The translations under genes and the position numbers were made by a program. A stretch of 64,000 bases of DNA, from NCBI RefSeq assembly GCF_030272615.1, contig NC_081409.1, positions 914,317,840 to 914,381,839 on the forward strand. Direction: 5' to 3'. Shown piece by piece: positions 36,561 to 48,238 of this stretch. Position 1 is the stretch's first letter, and each line of letters opens with the position of its first letter. The stretch comes from Cryptomeria japonica (lineage: Eukaryota > Streptophyta > Pinopsida > Cupressales > Cupressaceae). The notes beneath the pieces were generated by a model that ran no database searches, was not told the DNA's origin, and worked only from the letters and a program-made list of their open reading frames with translations.

Positions 36561-37036
36561 TCTATAACTCACAAATTATTTTATTTTTTATTCTTAACAT
36601 TAAGATACAAGATAAAAACACATATTCTAACATAATCTTTATTTTACTATAATTAAACTAAATATTATATTACACTTCATCAATTTCTAATTTGTAAATA
36701 TTAATTTTACTATACCACTATATTTAATTATTAGAACATAACTATATTTATTTAATTACATTTACTTAATTAACGCAAATTACTTGTCTCGCTCCCTTCC
36801 CCCTTCCCCCTTCCCCCTTCCCCACTCTATCCATTCTTTTAATTTTGATAGTGGATTTCACTCTTGTTCACCAAGGCACATCTATATGCTTTTGGGTATT
36901 CAAACTGACCTAAAAACTAATTAAATTTTATACTTTACTTGTAAAAAATTTCTAATTTTATGAAGATGAGACTAAAAGAGACAAAATATCTCCATTTAAT
37001 AGTCATTATAGTTTTCCTATACTTGTGAGAGAAAAT
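36561..37036. other. AT-rich sequence with a TTCCCCC repeat
   Basis: Nothing coding. Four tandem CTTCCCC-type units lie at about 36796-36823. Confidence 0.5.
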
Positions 37037-37180
37037 GAGTACCTTTGGAAAGAAACTCATCTCCCATTGTATCACATACGAATTTCATTCACCTTCAATT
37101 CTTCAATTGAGTACCTTTGAAAAGAAACTCATCTCCCATTATATCACATACGAATTTCATTCACCTTCAATTCTTCATTT
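37037..37180. repeat. 72-bp tandem duplication
   Basis: Two copies start GAGTACCTTTG at 37037 and 37109. They differ at a few positions only. Confidence 0.92.
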
Positions 37181-37189
37181 CAAACCAAC

Positions 37190-37900
37190 GATCACTAAAA
37201 CATGTTAATCTTGCTCATTCTAACGTATATATTTTTAAATTTTACAAGTAATACAAACAAGACAAATAATTAATATAATTAAGTCTTTATATGTAACAAT
37301 CAACACACTTTCTTCCCTCTACTACATGCAATGATATATTTTTGGGTTTGATGTTGCTTGGATTGGTTCTACAGACAATAATATGGACCAAATTATTTAT
37401 TGCTCAAGCCTTAAAAGGCAGAGAAAAGACATTTAATTTACTTTTACTAAAACATGTTAATCTTAATCATTCCAATGTATATAGTTAAGACTTTACAAAT
37501 AATACAAACAACAAGACAATAACTAATATAGTTAACACTTTATAAGTTACAATCAACACACTTTATTTCCTCCATTGCATGCAATGATACATTTTAGGGT
37601 TTGTTGCTGCTTGGATTGGCTCTAAAGACAATAATGTGAACCAAATTATTTATTGCTCAAGCCGAGGAAAGACATTTAGTTTACTTTTACTAAAACATGT
37701 TAATCTTGCTCATTCCAATGTATATAATTAAGACTTTACAAATACAAGAAGACAATAACTAATATAGTAAATAACAATCAACACAGTTTCTTTCCTCCAT
37801 TGCATGCAATGATACATTTTAGGGTTTGGTGCTGCTTGGATTGGCTCTACAGACCAAATTATTGCTTTAGCTTTGAAGCCTGGAAAGGCCGACAAAGACA
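37190..37900. repeat. Three tandem copies of a 240-255 bp unit
   Basis: Units start ACTAAAACATGTTAATCTT at about 37195, 37449 and 37691. Each contains CATGCAATGATA and GCTTGGATTGG. The third is shortened at its end. No ORF. Confidence 0.88.
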
Positions 37901-38220
37901 TTTGGAGAGCAAACCCATAAACGTAGCATGATTTATTTCATCTTTTTCATTGAAAAAGTGGGAGCCGGGGTTCTAAGTTGTTCATTGGAACTGCATTGCT
38001 TATTATCATGAAACTAGAAAGTGCTACTTTTGACCATGTTTAAGTCAATCAAGGAAAAACAATGATTAAGCATGTTAAAGATTTATGATTGACCATCTGT
38101 CCATTCTTTTAAGAAGTTTGCAGTTGTTTCCATTGTTTCAAAAGCTACGAGGCTGCTCTTACTGTGACAGATGAGGAGAAAGAAAAGTCTCTTTGTTTGG
38201 AATTCAGACATACTTGATTT

Positions 38221-38455
38221 GATCAACATAAAGGTGGTGGATAAGCATTATAGTCATTCACATACTGGAAGTCTTAACTTGTTAATTGTTACTGTGTTTT
38301 TTTAGGGCTTTCTCACAGTCAAGGCTATTCATTTGATCAACATAAAGGTGGCGGATAAGCATTATAGCCATTCACATACTTGTTTTTTCAGATTTAACTT
38401 GTTACTTGTTACTGTGCTTTTTAGGTTTTTCCTCTCAGTCAATGCTATTCATTTT
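38221..38455. repeat. 115-bp tandem duplication
   Basis: GATCAACATAAAGGTGG occurs at 38221 and 38336, and similarity continues through TTAACTTGTTA and GTTACTGTG. The second copy opens a 78-codon ORF without family resemblance. Confidence 0.9.
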
Positions 38456-40269
38456 ATCTACACTTTTCTTGCTTTTTGGCCACCTTTGATCGATTTGTCT
38501 GAACTTCTGAATAAAATAAATATGATCTGCAAAAGAGTCAAGAACTACGAAAAACTTTTGAGTAAATAGCTTTTCTTTTTCCTCATCTCCCTAGCTGAGA
38601 AAGGAATGAAAGGAATTCAACTAAAATTATTATGTCTACTTCTGGTCCACATTTTATAGGCCTAATTGATTAGCAAGCTCTTTTCCATTCAATACCTCTT
38701 CACACAATCAAAGCATAAATCTTCTTATTCAAATTCTTGCATGCCTATCACTTTCAATGACATGAATATCACATGAACTTTAGAGCTTTTCAGAATGTAT
38801 TTGGATACAATTGTATTGGGAATTTTACACAAATTGTATTTTTTTTTACAATTAAAAATAAATGTTTGTCTTTTCAAGAATAAGACATATAATATATATG
38901 TGCAAGCATTCACTCTTAGAATCAATTCTTTCTGTGTACTAATTAATTATAAATTAAATAATAGGTTAGAAATAAAACATTAAAGTTTATGGATGTAATT
39001 TGTGAATCTAAGATTGAGTTGGTAATGCAAACTCAAAATTTTAATTGATTCAAAGATTAATCAATTTAAAATGAAATGTGTGTACTTATAATCTATCAAA
39101 TCTAAGATTGGAAATAGATAACTAGAAATCTTTATAGGTAAATTTTGGTGGCTATCTGACTTAAATTAAAGGTGAGGTGTTTTATAATTAAAGGGTGATA
39201 CAGTGGCAATGGAAAGTTGGTACAAGTATCTTTTAGGGCATTAATTCCATAGTATTTGACATATCATTTTCTTTCACTTTCAATTAACCCACTCACCATC
39301 TTGATGTTGCAATATTTTGAATCTAGAGGGCCACCTTGTTTAGGAAATTTCTTCAATTTGTCTCATAGGTGGTATTTTAGAATAGTAATAATAAAAAATT
39401 AACAAGTTTGTTAAACCTAATTGTTGATGGTCCTTTTGACACATGCAACTCAAGTAGAACGTACTTCTAAAACATAAAACAGTCTCAATAATCAATCAAC
39501 TGAAGTTCTTATGTGTCAAGTTATGGCAAAGTTGGAGCAACTTAGTGGTATATGTGATTTGTTTATTTAAAGGAAACTATGCAAATAAAAGATCAAAGTT
39601 GGCAATTCATGGATCTAATAAGTTGACGAAGGGCTACTCCACCTAACACTCACACATGAAACAACAAGGATTAGCATAGAAAATGCAGGAAAAATAATAT
39701 GTGCTTTTAATTGCTTCAATGAAATGAAAATACAAATTCAAAAATAACATTAATTGAAAACTACATTGGTTGATCTCGTTACAAAGAAAATCAACTCCCT
39801 CATAAAACTGTTCTATTTAGTTTTATCTCCTAACCCTAAGGCCCTAACCAAGTTATAGACAATGTGACTAAACTCTTTTAAATAGGGAAGACTCCTATTC
39901 TCAAATCAAGGATTAAATAAAGTTAAAAAAACAAGAGGATGGTATGCCTCTTTTACACTTTGATCCCTATCAAGCTCAAGAGGATAATCCTAAAGATCCT
40001 TTAAAAGTATAACAAAAAAATCTAGAATGATTCTTACACAAATATAGTACTCTAATATATTTAGATTGTTATACTTTGTTGGGGATTACTTATATTCAAA
40101 TCATAGATGTCTAATTCTATGTAGCTAACTATAGATAAATTTTGGTCATGAATCTCTGAAGATAGATTCATTGTTAGTTCCTTACAACACATTGACCAAG
40201 TACAATACATTATACACAGTCCTCTACGGTTTTTAAAAATCATAATTGGTGCTTTGAGGAGCTTGGCAA
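38456..40269. other. AT-rich region without recognised features
   Basis: Stop-dense in all frames. I see no repeat, LTR edge or gene. Confidence 0.45.
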
Positions 40270-41449
40270 TACTCTAGAAGATGTTAAAAAGGTAAAAGTT
40301 GATCATATTTCTACTCAGCAATAGTGGATGTTAGTAAAAGTTGTTCATTTCCAACACATTGTTTGGGTCATAGGCTAAACTCTACAACGGGGAAAAAACA
40401 AGTCTGGGACTCTTTTTCCCCTATCTTGAGTTTTCTAAAAGATAAAAAAGTGTTAATTGGTGGAGATTTCAACGTAATCACATCTCTTAAAGGAGAAAAA
40501 ATGAGGCATCCTCCATCCCTCTAAAGCTATGAAATATTTCAATGGTTTCATTTTAGATAATGCACTATTAGATTGTTTACCTTCTAATGGTACTTTTACT
40601 TGGACAAAGAGAGGGAGAGAGAAAGGATTTTTGCCTCATTGCAAAGGGAGTTGACATATTCCTTATTTCTTTTGTTTGGGTTGCAGAAGATCTCAATCAT
40701 TCTTCATCTTTTTAGCCTTCACTAGATTGGACCATTATCCTATTTAATTGGAATTTTCTTGGGGTGCTAGCTCAAGCAAGTTTAGATCTTCTTTCAAGTT
40801 TGAGTAAATGTGGTTTCAAGATAGTATTCTTTTTCAATTTTCTTAAAGGATGGTTTGTCAATTCTCCTTTTGTGGATTGATCTAGAATTTTGTAGATTAC
40901 AAAAAAAAAAAATTGAAATTTGTCAAGCATCAAGTAAAAGAATGGAATCATTCTTATTTTAGGAACATTTTTTAAGTGAAAACATGACATTCAAAATCAA
41001 TTGTAGGAAGTAAATGAACATATAATAAAACATGGCTTGGATAGATCTAAATTTGAGAGGCAAAAGTGTTTACAAAAATATTTGGAGGAGATCCTTTACA
41101 TGTAAGAAATATATTGGAGATAATAGGTCAATGAAAATTTGGTTAAAGGAGGGAGACAAAAATACAAAAAAAAGAAAAAAGCATGCTTCAACGAAGATCA
41201 AACAATGAGCTAACACTATTTTTTCAACCAGGATAGCTTCAAAGGAGATCATAAAAGATGGACTTTAAATTTAGTTGGAATTTGTTTGTTTCTTCTTTGA
41301 TCTTCTTACTAAGAGTTATGCACCGATCTTGGATGTGGAGGAAAAAGAAAGATAATTTCTCAATTTAATCCCAAATGTGATCTTAGATGAAGATAATAAA
41401 TTTCTTTTAAAATTATTTTTGCTAGAATAGGTTCAAGAAGTGGGTTTTT
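40270..41449 (+). pseudogene. L1-type LINE ORF2 fragment (endonuclease to linker before RT)
   Basis: The endonuclease block VLIGGDFNVI lies at 40450-40480, followed in shifting frames by NGTFTWTKRG (about 40590), a FKFE-MWFQDS block (40795-40820) and MKIWLKEGDKNTKK (41128-41170). Then comes YAPILDVEEKER and a PNVILDEDNKF segment (41320-41400). These occur in this order between the endonuclease and RT of plant L1 elements. The RT itself is missing: the sequence is cut by the LTR at 41450. Many frameshifts and stops. The endonuclease would have nicked target DNA for reverse transcription; this copy is inert. Confidence 0.75.
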
Positions 41450-42037
41450 TGTTGAACACACCCAGATGCTAAGAGTGGAGGTGAATTAGCATAAACTAAA
41501 ACTTAACCATTCATTAACCTTTAAAACATTAAATCAAATCTACAGAAGTAAAGAATGTGAATAGAACATACACCACACAAGAACACCAATATTTTTACAT
41601 GGAAAAATCAAGGAGGGAAAAACCAAGGTGAGGATAATTAATTAACAATATGTGCAACAGGTATTGCAATGTTTGTTTTAGACGCAGTGGCACGGAATTT
41701 CATTGCTCCCTAAATGGACTTGCAAGCTAAGGTACACTAACCTAGGGCAAGATACAATAGACTTTCAAACTGAAGATCACTTCTCCAGGGCAAGATATAA
41801 TGAGATTACAATAAGAAATATTATATGAACAGATGTGGAAGAAGCATCTGACAAATGTTGATAGTGTAGTCCTCCTTGTAGTCCAGATACTCTATCACAC
41901 AGATTTCACACACTTTCTAATCCTCTAATATATCACTAAATTATTTCACACATAAAAACACTTCACATCAATTCGCACATCTCAAGTGATTTAACCTTCC
42001 TTACCTTTGTCATCCCAAAACATTAATTATGTCAACA
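41450..42037 (-). mobile_element. LTR remnant, family B, copy 2
   Basis: Starts TGTTGAACACACCCAG and ends TGTCAACA on plus. It shares ordered blocks with 14054-14772 but its C-run is reduced to a short GGAGG-type stretch. No TSD seen; the right edge is uncertain. Confidence 0.5.
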
Positions 42038-43489
42038 AAGTTAGGACCTAATAAATGAAACATACAACACAACATAGGTCGACCTCATATGCATTCAATA
42101 TCATCAAAGTAGGTTGTAGATAAACCTAAGACTTAACTAAGATCCTACCATGTCATAAACATCCAATGAAATAGGTCAAGATTGTTCACAATTGAAGGAA
42201 CATACCCAATCGGCTATGTCTCTCTTCTTACCATTGGAGAGAGACTCAAAATATTATGTGGACCAGGATAAGGCACTAAAGAACATCAATAATATTTCTA
42301 CAAAAATCTCCTAAAGTGATCAATCATCAAGTGCTAGTGTTGAAGAACAACATCATTGAGCTAGTAAACACTTTGCAGACTAGATAGACTATGTGACATA
42401 AACATGATAAATACTATGTAACAGAGCACCAACATGACTTAAACTCATATCATTGATCCAATACACCATCCTTATCATATTCCCAAAACCACAAGGTTAT
42501 ACCAATCACTGTTGTAGAATGGAAAGCATTTTAGTCAGCCAATAGAAACACTTTACACTGACCAATTGTGATCTAGAGTACAAACCCTGACGCAACCATG
42601 ACTGGAGAGTCCTCAAGGAGAACTGTCTCGACCATGTAGCAAGATTAACACAACGGAAACAACAACACAGAATAGAGAGAATGACAAATTGGTCTTTAAA
42701 TATATCATGGATTCAAATACAACTGGCTTACAACATCTGGGCTACAACCAGGCTAACAAGCCTGATTACAAAATACACATTCAATCTGGAACCAAAGAGA
42801 TGTTCAAATTTGATTGATATGTAGCTGATCATCATCAATTGTTCCCCCTCCTCTCTAACTACTCATCTAGGATCTAATACATCAATATATAGCATCTGAA
42901 ACACATCTGGGTCGACTAAAGAAATATTACAACCCCCAAGGTGGGAAAGTGTAACGTGCAAATAGGTCGGCCCCAAGCATGAAGAAAATCTTCCAAAAAA
43001 GAACTGAAATGAAACATGGAACAAAACGAAGGTTGGCCAAGCATATGGGAATATCGTATGAAGTGCAAATCAGCTCCACAAGTCAAGGAGATGCTCTGCA
43101 AGATAAGGAAACACCATCTAGCCGCTAAGGTTCAAATTGGTCAGGAAACTAAGAACTGTTAGACAATCCGAAAGCAAAATCTTGCCGAAAAAAGATCCAA
43201 ATGAACTGAAATCCAAAATCAATGTACAAGAACATGTCTACAAGACAAATACAGCTTCAGACAGAGAAATGAGCAACTCGGAGGGATCTAGAGTGAAACT
43301 GAAACACAAAACTGAATAGGAAGCAAAACTGAAAGCAAATATTTTTGGTTGGCGCAAGATTGCTAATGAACTAGGGATGCTCCTGCCTTAGACCTTGATA
43401 AAAAAAATTGTGCCAATGTGAATGTCATGAAAAATGGTAGAGGGATACCTTACATACTCCTTATCTTAACTCTAGAGATGCACATCCAA
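42038..43489. other. Unassigned sequence
   Basis: No coding region or repeat recognised. It could be further LTR material between the LINE/LTR remnant and the copia LTR. Confidence 0.35.
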
Positions 43490-44391
43490 TGTAAGGAAGT
43501 TAAGTAGTGGAACAACTTCCTACACTAATCTTGAGAGGAGGGTAATGCAAAAACTTTTACAAATCGTTATAGCAATTATAGAAACTTAACAGAAATAAAC
43601 ATAATAAAATTCATACCAAAACACAACAACACATTGATTTACATGGGGAAAACCCTTTCGGGAGAAAAACCTCGCACTCCGAAAGCAGCTCAATATATTA
43701 TTGAGCAATCAATAACAAATTACGATATACTTGTAGAGTAAGCTCTTCACAGGAGTACCACTAATCAAAGACTCATAGGTAACTCAATCATAGGACTCTT
43801 ACACACAACCTCTATCTCACGCACCTCATATATAGGAGATACAATACAAGAAACCGTCAAACGGTATTACAAAACCATGGGCTAAAACCACCCAATAAAG
43901 TAGAGCCACCTTATCTCCATTCTAGATGTCCTATGATGTGTCAAAACGCACATCAACACATGTCCCTCCCTTTTACAACTCATTTATGTGTCCAATGCAA
44001 TTTATATTTCCTATTTCAGGAGTCCAAACTTCTGGAGGCCATAACTTGTGATTCGTGTGTTCGATTGATGAACCGTTTGAAGTGTTGGAAATCTCATAAA
44101 GTTCTCTATTTCCTCGTAAGCCACTATTCTATTTATACACACTTTTTAGGGAATTTTAGAGCCTCTAAAGTCCTCAAAATTAAATTTAAACCTTTCATCA
44201 CACCCTCCAAAAATGAAAACTTTAATATCTTCAAATCTAGTTGTGATCTTGTGACATAACTTTACCAGAATGCTTATCTATCCAACCAGAAGCTTTGAGG
44301 AGAATTTCGCACCATTTTGTGCTCAAATGAAAAAATTACTATAAATAGTAACCTCATGTAAATGCAAGGTTGAGACACCATTTTTCCAACA
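43490..44391 (-). mobile_element. 3' LTR of a minus-strand copia element (family F)
   Basis: The right edge is sharp: on minus, CAAGTGGGAGAA (44403-44392, PPT) is followed by TGTTGGAAAAATGGTG. The left edge near 43490 is inferred from the position of a TCTCAAG/C-rich motif near the LTR end. Similar sequence lies at 34440-36560. Confidence 0.65.
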
Positions 44392-44544
44392 TTCTCCCAC
44401 TTGTTGAACACCTTGCAAGAGAAAAGGGAGTATCAACACAATAAATCAATTGCTAGGGGCCATGAGGCCCATAGACTCTGAACACTATCTAAACTTCTTT
44501 GTGCTCACAACCTTAGTTAAAGCATCTACAACATTCATCAAAGT

Positions 44545-45541
44545 TTATACCTTAACTAGCTTCACCCTACCATCTTCGACCATATCTCTAACAAAATGAT
44601 ATTGAACATCAATGTGTTTGGTTTGAGAATGAAATGCCAGGCTCTTAGCTAGGCAGATCGCACTCTGACTGTCACAATAAATTGTCACTACTCCTTGTTT
44701 TATTCCAATATTTGTACACAGTCTCTTCAGCCAAATGACTTCTTTACAAGCATGAGTAGCTACCTTATACTCTGCTTCAGTAGTAGACAAAGCAACCACA
44801 GCTTGTCACTTACTCATCCAACTAATTGCACCACCAAATAAAGTAAACACATAAGCACTGGTAGATCTTTTGTTATCAATATCACCAGCCCGGTCTGAAT
44901 CCACATAACCATGAATATCAAGGGAAATCACATCTCCAACCAAATTACCATGATAACACAAAGAATACTTTGAGGTACCCTTCAAATATCTGAAGACTCT
45001 TTTGAGTGCATCCCAATGAACTCTACCAGGATTAGACATATATCTCGAAAGAAATCCCACTACTTGGGCAATGTCTTGTCTAGTACAGACCATAGCATAC
45101 ATCAAACTTCCAAATGCACTCTGGTAAGGCACTCTTCTCATGTCTTCCATCTCTGATGGGATGTAGGACAATCTAAAATAGATAATTTTGTTCTAACTAT
45201 GAAGGGAACACATAATGGTCTACAATCCTGCATGTTGAACCTCTGTAAAATTGAATTCACATAGTCTGGCCTAGCCATAGCTTTATGTTCACTCTATCTC
45301 TTATAATTTCCATTCCAAGAATGTGTTTTGCTGAGCCAAGATCTTTCATTTAAAATTTAGCAGCGAGCTGAGACTTTAGTTTTTAAATCATACATTTCCC
45401 TTTACCAATGAATAACATATCATCAACATATAATACAATGTACAGGAAAGGGTCATCATCATATTTATAATAAACACATTGATCCGATTTAGAACGCTCA
45501 AATCCCAAACTCAACACATATGTATCAAATTTTTGGTACCG
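44545..45541 (-). pseudogene. Ty1/copia pol, C-terminal part: end of RT and RNase H
   Basis: On minus: YQKFDTYVLSLGFERSKSDQCVYY and LYIVLYVDDMLFIG (45540-45395, the YVDD polymerase motif), then RVPYQSAFGSLMYAMVCTRQDIA (45150-45060), YVDSDRAGD, and RNase H with ALSTTEAEY and CDSQSAICLAK. The frame is broken at about 45390-45200 and by TGA at 44805-44803 (SK-QAVVALSTT, Arg expected). The N-terminal half of the same RT is at 56464-57043; the two halves rejoin in frame when the insert at 45547-56458 and one CATCC copy are removed (QSPR-MRYQKF). Confidence 0.9.
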
Positions 45542-45649
45542 CATCCTGTTGTGCTCTGCATACCTACCCCCATTAGCTTCCTCGTCTTGAAAATATGGGT
45601 CCCTTTTCTTTTTGTTTTGTAGTTTTCTTTTGCTTAGTTTTTTCCTTAA

Positions 45650-46060
45650 CACCTCGGAGCCCCAATGTGTTCTTTGCCTGCTTTGAAGTCCTACCCCGGA
45701 ACCTCGGAACCCCGAAACTCCAGAGTCCCGAAGTTGTGCCTTGTTTTGTTTGTCGTTGAAGCCTCAGAATTCCAGAGTCCCGGAATTCCGAGTTCTTCAT
45801 GTTTTGTCGTTAGTCACTTCGGAACCCCAGAGTCCCAAAGTTGTGTTGTGTTCTTTTACTTTGGAACCCCGGAACCTCAAAGTCCTAAAATTGTCTTGTC
45901 TCTTCACCTCGGAACCCCGGAGTCCCAAGGAGAGTTTTTGTCTTTTTTGTGCTGTGACCTTGGAAGTCTGGAACCCCAGAGTTCCAAGGTGTGTTGTTGG
46001 TTTTCTTGTTGTCATCTCAGAAACTCGGAACCCAGGACTCCTGAGGTCATGTTTAAGGAG
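45650..46060. repeat. Imperfect tandem repeats around GGAACCCCGGAGTCCCGAAG
   Basis: About six GC-rich cores separated by T-rich spacers (GTTGTGTTGTTTTC type), period roughly 60-75 bp. Core variation is mostly C/T and G/A. Confidence 0.8.
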
Positions 46061-46086
46061 ACTGTACGAACGAAGTATTGGGGGGG

Positions 46087-46094
46087 TATAAATA
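46087..46094 (+). promoter_or_regulatory. TATA box of the large insert
   Basis: GGGGGGGTATAAATAGGAG, a strong plant TATA context. It lies between the two blocks of GC-rich repeats and upstream of the plus-strand ORF. Confidence 0.55.
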
Positions 46095-46334
46095 GGAGAA
46101 ATGAACTTTTTTAAGCTCATTTGTGCATTCAAGTTTTCTAGTCTCCTATCTATGATCTCTCGATTTTGCTCCTCCGTGTTTTCGAGTTTTTCATGGGTTT
46201 TCTTCCATCGGGTTGGTGGATTTTTCTCCCTTCTTTTATTTTTGTGTTTAGATTTTCTAGTTTTTGCACTTAGATTTTCTTTTTTTGGTTTTTCTCATTT
46301 TTCATGTTTTGATCTTCCCACATGCCCTAGATTT

Positions 46335-46681
46335 TTAAAACCCTGGAACCCCTAAGTTCCGAAGTTCTTTCCTTTTAGGCCACTATTTTAACCTCAAAAC
46401 CTCGGAGCCTCAGATTTCCAAAACATGTTTTTTTTTTGCACTCAATAAACTACCCTAGGACCCCAGAACCCCAAAGTCCCGAGTCGGCTTGTTTTGTCCA
46501 CCCCAGGACTTCAGAACCCTGAAGTCCTGAATGAGCCATGTTAACTGGTCAACCTCGAAACCTCAGAACCCTGGAGTTATGGCCTTTATTATTCCATTCT
46601 TGTCTACCCCAAAACCCCAGGACCCCAGAGTTCCGAAGTCAGTTGTTATAGGAGTTACCCACCCCAGAACTCCAGAGTCCT
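46335..46681. repeat. Second block of GGAACCCC/GAGTCCCGA repeats
   Basis: More copies of the same core (46340, 46400, 46455, 46505, 46560, 46615, 46660). The last one is split by the nested element and resumes at 51526 as GTCCCGACG. Confidence 0.75.
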
Positions 46682-47131
46682 TGTGAGATTTTGCCAAGAT
46701 CAAGAGCTCAATGAAATGTACAAAATAGAGACACAATATAGGACAAGAATAAACTGTATTCTCATCAATAGAAAATGATCAATAATATCAATTACATACA
46801 ATGTAGATGAGCTTGCTTATATAGGCAAGGCTAGGGATATGTGAGCACACAAACATGACATGTGGCTCAATAAGAAACAAGGGTAGGTAGGAAATAGGTG
46901 TGGGTAGGTAGGAGAAATAATATAATAGTCCACATGAGGTGGATCACCCACTGAATGTGGAGTGTAACAACAAGATCAACACCATAAAAAGTGGAATTTC
47001 TCCTACACACACTATCCCAATGTTGCACAAACACCCAAGTGTCTCATACCCAAACTACTATGAAATGCATTTCCTAAGTAAACTTAAGTAAGTGTAATAA
47101 TATCTAAGATGAATAATTATTTACACCAACA
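46682..47131 (-). repeat. 3' LTR of the non-autonomous element
   Basis: Contains CTATATAAG on minus (about 46818-46826). It has 21 bp more than the 5' LTR, a GTAGGTAGG-type duplication. Confidence 0.93.
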
Positions 47132-47140
47132 CCCCCCCTT
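47132..47140 (-). other. Polypurine tract
   Basis: Minus strand AAGGGGGGG directly before the LTR start TGTTGG. Confidence 0.85.
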
Positions 47141-47596
47141 AAGTGCAACTTAGGGGAATGCACTTAAGTCTACAATGCAACTAAGCAATGCAAGATGGGT
47201 CCTAGCTACTAGGCCATGTTAGGTACCCATGTACAAATGCAATGAAATCTCTCACAAAGTGGGGAAAGAGAGAAAAACCCAATGGGAAAAAACCCTCCCC
47301 CAAAAGAGAGATGAAAACATACAAGAGAACTCTCATAGAAGAATGTGAGGAACAAAACCCCATGTGAGGAAAAAGTCCCCCCCATATGAGAGAAGAAGAG
47401 AAGCTAGGAAGCCCCCCCTCAATGTGGAATCTGCACCAATGATAGAAGCTCGATGTATGAAGAAACTGCTCCACGAACGTCGAACAACATTCCTCCCCTT
47501 AGGAAGAAACAAAACCAAAGGTGTATCCATGAAGTCTCCCCAATCATGAAGGGAAGATGTATGAAGAAAACTCATGATGAAAGGAATCTCTAAAAA
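47141..47596 (-). other. 3' untranslated part of the non-autonomous element
   Basis: Irregular repeats of CCC-rich and ATGAGAGAA-type words. Overlapping short ORFs on both strands have no family resemblance. Confidence 0.5.
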
Positions 47597-48238
47597 CTAC
47601 TCAAGTGTCCCCATGTCGATGCTGAAAGATACCCCCTCCAAAGGTGGTAAACTGTGCCACACTGCTGAAAAAGGCACTCCAAGATCTAGTGGAGATGGAT
47701 GTAGAACATGTCCCAAAGACTCACATGTCTCCTCAAAAAATAAAGAGACCTCCTCCAACTGTTGTACATAAGTATCCACAATCATGTCAACCTCGAAAGA
47801 ATGATCATGTAGAGAATGAACAAGAGGGTCAGAGTGTTCCCTCGCAACAATCGAAGAAGGATCATCTTCATCAAAGAGAAGATGAATGTCATCAATGATG
47901 TCTCCCAAATCTGCAATGTAGGATTCCATAAATAAACCTGCAATATCTGTCAAGTAATCATCCCATGAATCTAAAGCTGGAAGACAATGAATATCATGTT
48001 GCACTGAATCACATGAAGGCAAAACTGTCGCACTATCCGCATCATCAGGTGCAATACCTGATGCGATATCAATATGAGGAGATGAAATACAAGATTCAAG
48101 AACGGGGTCACATGTGAGAATCCCCATGTTCAAGTGCCCAAAGTTCTCCTCAAAATTTGAACCATCACAAGAAGTGTGATCATCATGTGTAGAATCATCA
48201 AATGTGAAATCATCATCATCAACAAAATCTGAAAAGGA
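47597..48238 (-). CDS. Acidic extension in frame with gag-protease, behind a TAG
   Basis: The minus frame continues past the gag TAG (48241-48239) for about 210 codons. It begins SFSDFVDDDDFTFDDSTHDD and stays rich in Asp, Glu, Ser and His, with LLFDEDDPSS and QLEEVSLFFEETCESLG further on. It has no known domain that I recognise and stands where integrase would lie in an autonomous copia element. The stop context (RL-TAG-SFSDF) fits a CAG-to-TAG change, or a read-through arrangement as used by some retroelements. The open frame in an otherwise AT-rich region suggests past selection. Function unknown. Confidence 0.55.
   Translation of the reverse strand, partial: SFSDFVDDDDFTFDDSTHDDHTSCDGSNFEENFGHLNMGILTCDPVLESCISSPHIDIASGIAPDDADSATVLPSCDSVQHDIHCLPALDSWDDYLTDIAGLFMESYIADLGDIIDDIHLLFDEDDPSSIVAREHSDPLVHSLHDHSFEVDMIVDTYVQQLEEVSLFFEETCESLGHVLHPSPLDLGVPFSAVWHSLPPLEGVSFSIDMGTLE

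Noticed and set aside
36796-38455. CRISPR-like array
   Set aside because: The repeats are adjacent head-to-tail duplications without unique spacers, in plant DNA.
45665-46132. Overlapping ORFs of 111-149 codons on both strands
   Set aside because: They are produced by the GGAACCCC/GAGTCCCGA repeats; the peptides are periodic and low-complexity.
47202-47575. 80-90 codon minus-strand ORFs in the young element
   Set aside because: They lie in the 3' untranslated part, overlap each other, and derive from irregular CCC/ATGAGAG repeats.
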